A stretch of 64,000 bases of DNA from Chiua virens (taxonomy: Eukaryota > Basidiomycota > Agaricomycetes > Boletales > Boletaceae). The stretch lies in the NCBI GenBank assembly GCA_019787685.1, contig JAHNUO010000002.1, positions 2,480,001 through 2,544,000 on the forward strand. Direction: 5' to 3'. A program made the translations under genes and the position numbers. Below the pieces are notes generated by a model. It was given only the letters and a program-made list of their open reading frames with translations, was not told the origin of the DNA and did no database searches. The stretch's first letter is position 1, and each line of letters starts with the position of its first letter. Below, piece by piece: positions 63,426-64,000 of this stretch.

Positions 63426-64000
63426 GATTGTCAACAGAGGGGTGGAAGAGCGCTTGTGTGAGGGGGCTCCGGAGCGAGTGGTAGATTATTGGAGCGCTTG
63501 AAGTCGCTCAAAGGGTAACGAATGCGAGTCCTGACTGGAGTAGCTATCAAGAATATGACAGCTGGTTTTGATTGCAATAAGGTAATTGCAAGTGTGATGC
63601 TCAATGAAGGAACTACCACGGAATGCTGGTGGTTGAGGACAACAAGAGTCTGGCTCTGTAAGCTATGGTCCGTGCCAAGAAATGTGCCGCGCTGACAAAC
63701 CATGAGCATCACAGCCACACTTTTCAGGGGCTAATTATGTAACATTTTAGTCATCACTGTCCGAATCGCTTATCAGGAAAAGACATGGCGACGCCAAGTA
63801 GAGCGCCGTGTTGCAAAATGGACATTAGCTACGCAAGAAAAGAAAAGAAAGGAGTCAGACAATGTGTGATTTACTACGATGTTCAGAATAAAGCAACAAG
63901 ACAGGGAAGCAGGTACAGAGAACAAATGCATGGGGGATTGGCTGGAGAGTATGTGCATGGATGTGAGCGCGGATGCGAGTCTGTACGAACAAATGTCACG
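63426..64000. other. Upstream of TFIIB, no gene recognised
   Basis: About 575 bp to the window edge. The TFIIB promoter must lie here. No family match in either strand's short frames. Confidence 0.35.

Overview
This window comes from a filamentous basidiomycete (Agaricomycetes). A Rhizoctonia-like Cantharellales relative is my guess, from gene content alone. The support is a dense layout of conserved eukaryotic housekeeping genes, short GT..AG introns (47-57 nt where I placed both ends), a formin, a GH5 glucosylceramidase-like enzyme, and a coiled-coil family with a C-terminal FHPDKFD motif that I associate with mushroom-forming fungi.

Layout. 1-3 kb: 3' part of an SNM1/PSO2/Artemis-type DNA repair nuclease. 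3.4-8.8 kb: dynein light intermediate chain and TIP41 (divergent, 33 bp apart), then mitochondrial GatB. 8.8-10.5 kb: an unrecognised gene. 11-17.6 kb: RNA and DNA maintenance genes (poly(A) polymerase, Dus1, endonuclease III). 18.7-21.5 kb: GH5 glycosidase. 21.5-24 kb: nothing recognisable. 24-34.6 kb: membrane-anchored beta-helix protein, VAC14, atypical tyrosine phosphatase, MCM6. 35.6-36.7 kb: a 1.08-kb inverted-repeat DNA element flanked by TA. 36.8-45 kb: coiled-coil protein and a formin. 45-50.2 kb: two full nucleoside hydrolase genes, tail to tail, plus a decayed third copy. 50.4-51.8 kb: THO subunit THOC3/TEX1. 52.8-63.4 kb: a tandem segmental duplication.

The duplication is the most interesting part. 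A unit of about 5.56 kb runs from inside a multi-pass membrane protein gene, through an IRG-like (immunity-related-GTPase-like) gene and RRS1, into TFIIB. It has been repeated head to tail. The outer genes survive as one full copy each: the membrane protein in the left copy and TFIIB in the right copy. Fragments of both meet at the junction near 59214/59215. RRS1 is intact on the left and deleted down to a remnant on the right. The GTPase exists twice. Its hydrophobic N-terminus is encoded by a 42-bp (14-residue) tandem repeat with about nine units on the left and about one on the right.

A second general observation is that many otherwise well conserved genes carry reading-frame breaks that look like one extra base: TIP41, GH5, MCM6, the coiled-coil gene, the right GTPase copy and full-length TFIIB. 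In the cases I can check against a paralogous copy or an internal repeat, the extra base is a T on the coding strand after a C. This is probably an assembly or base-calling artefact, but it should be settled before any of these genes is called a pseudogene.
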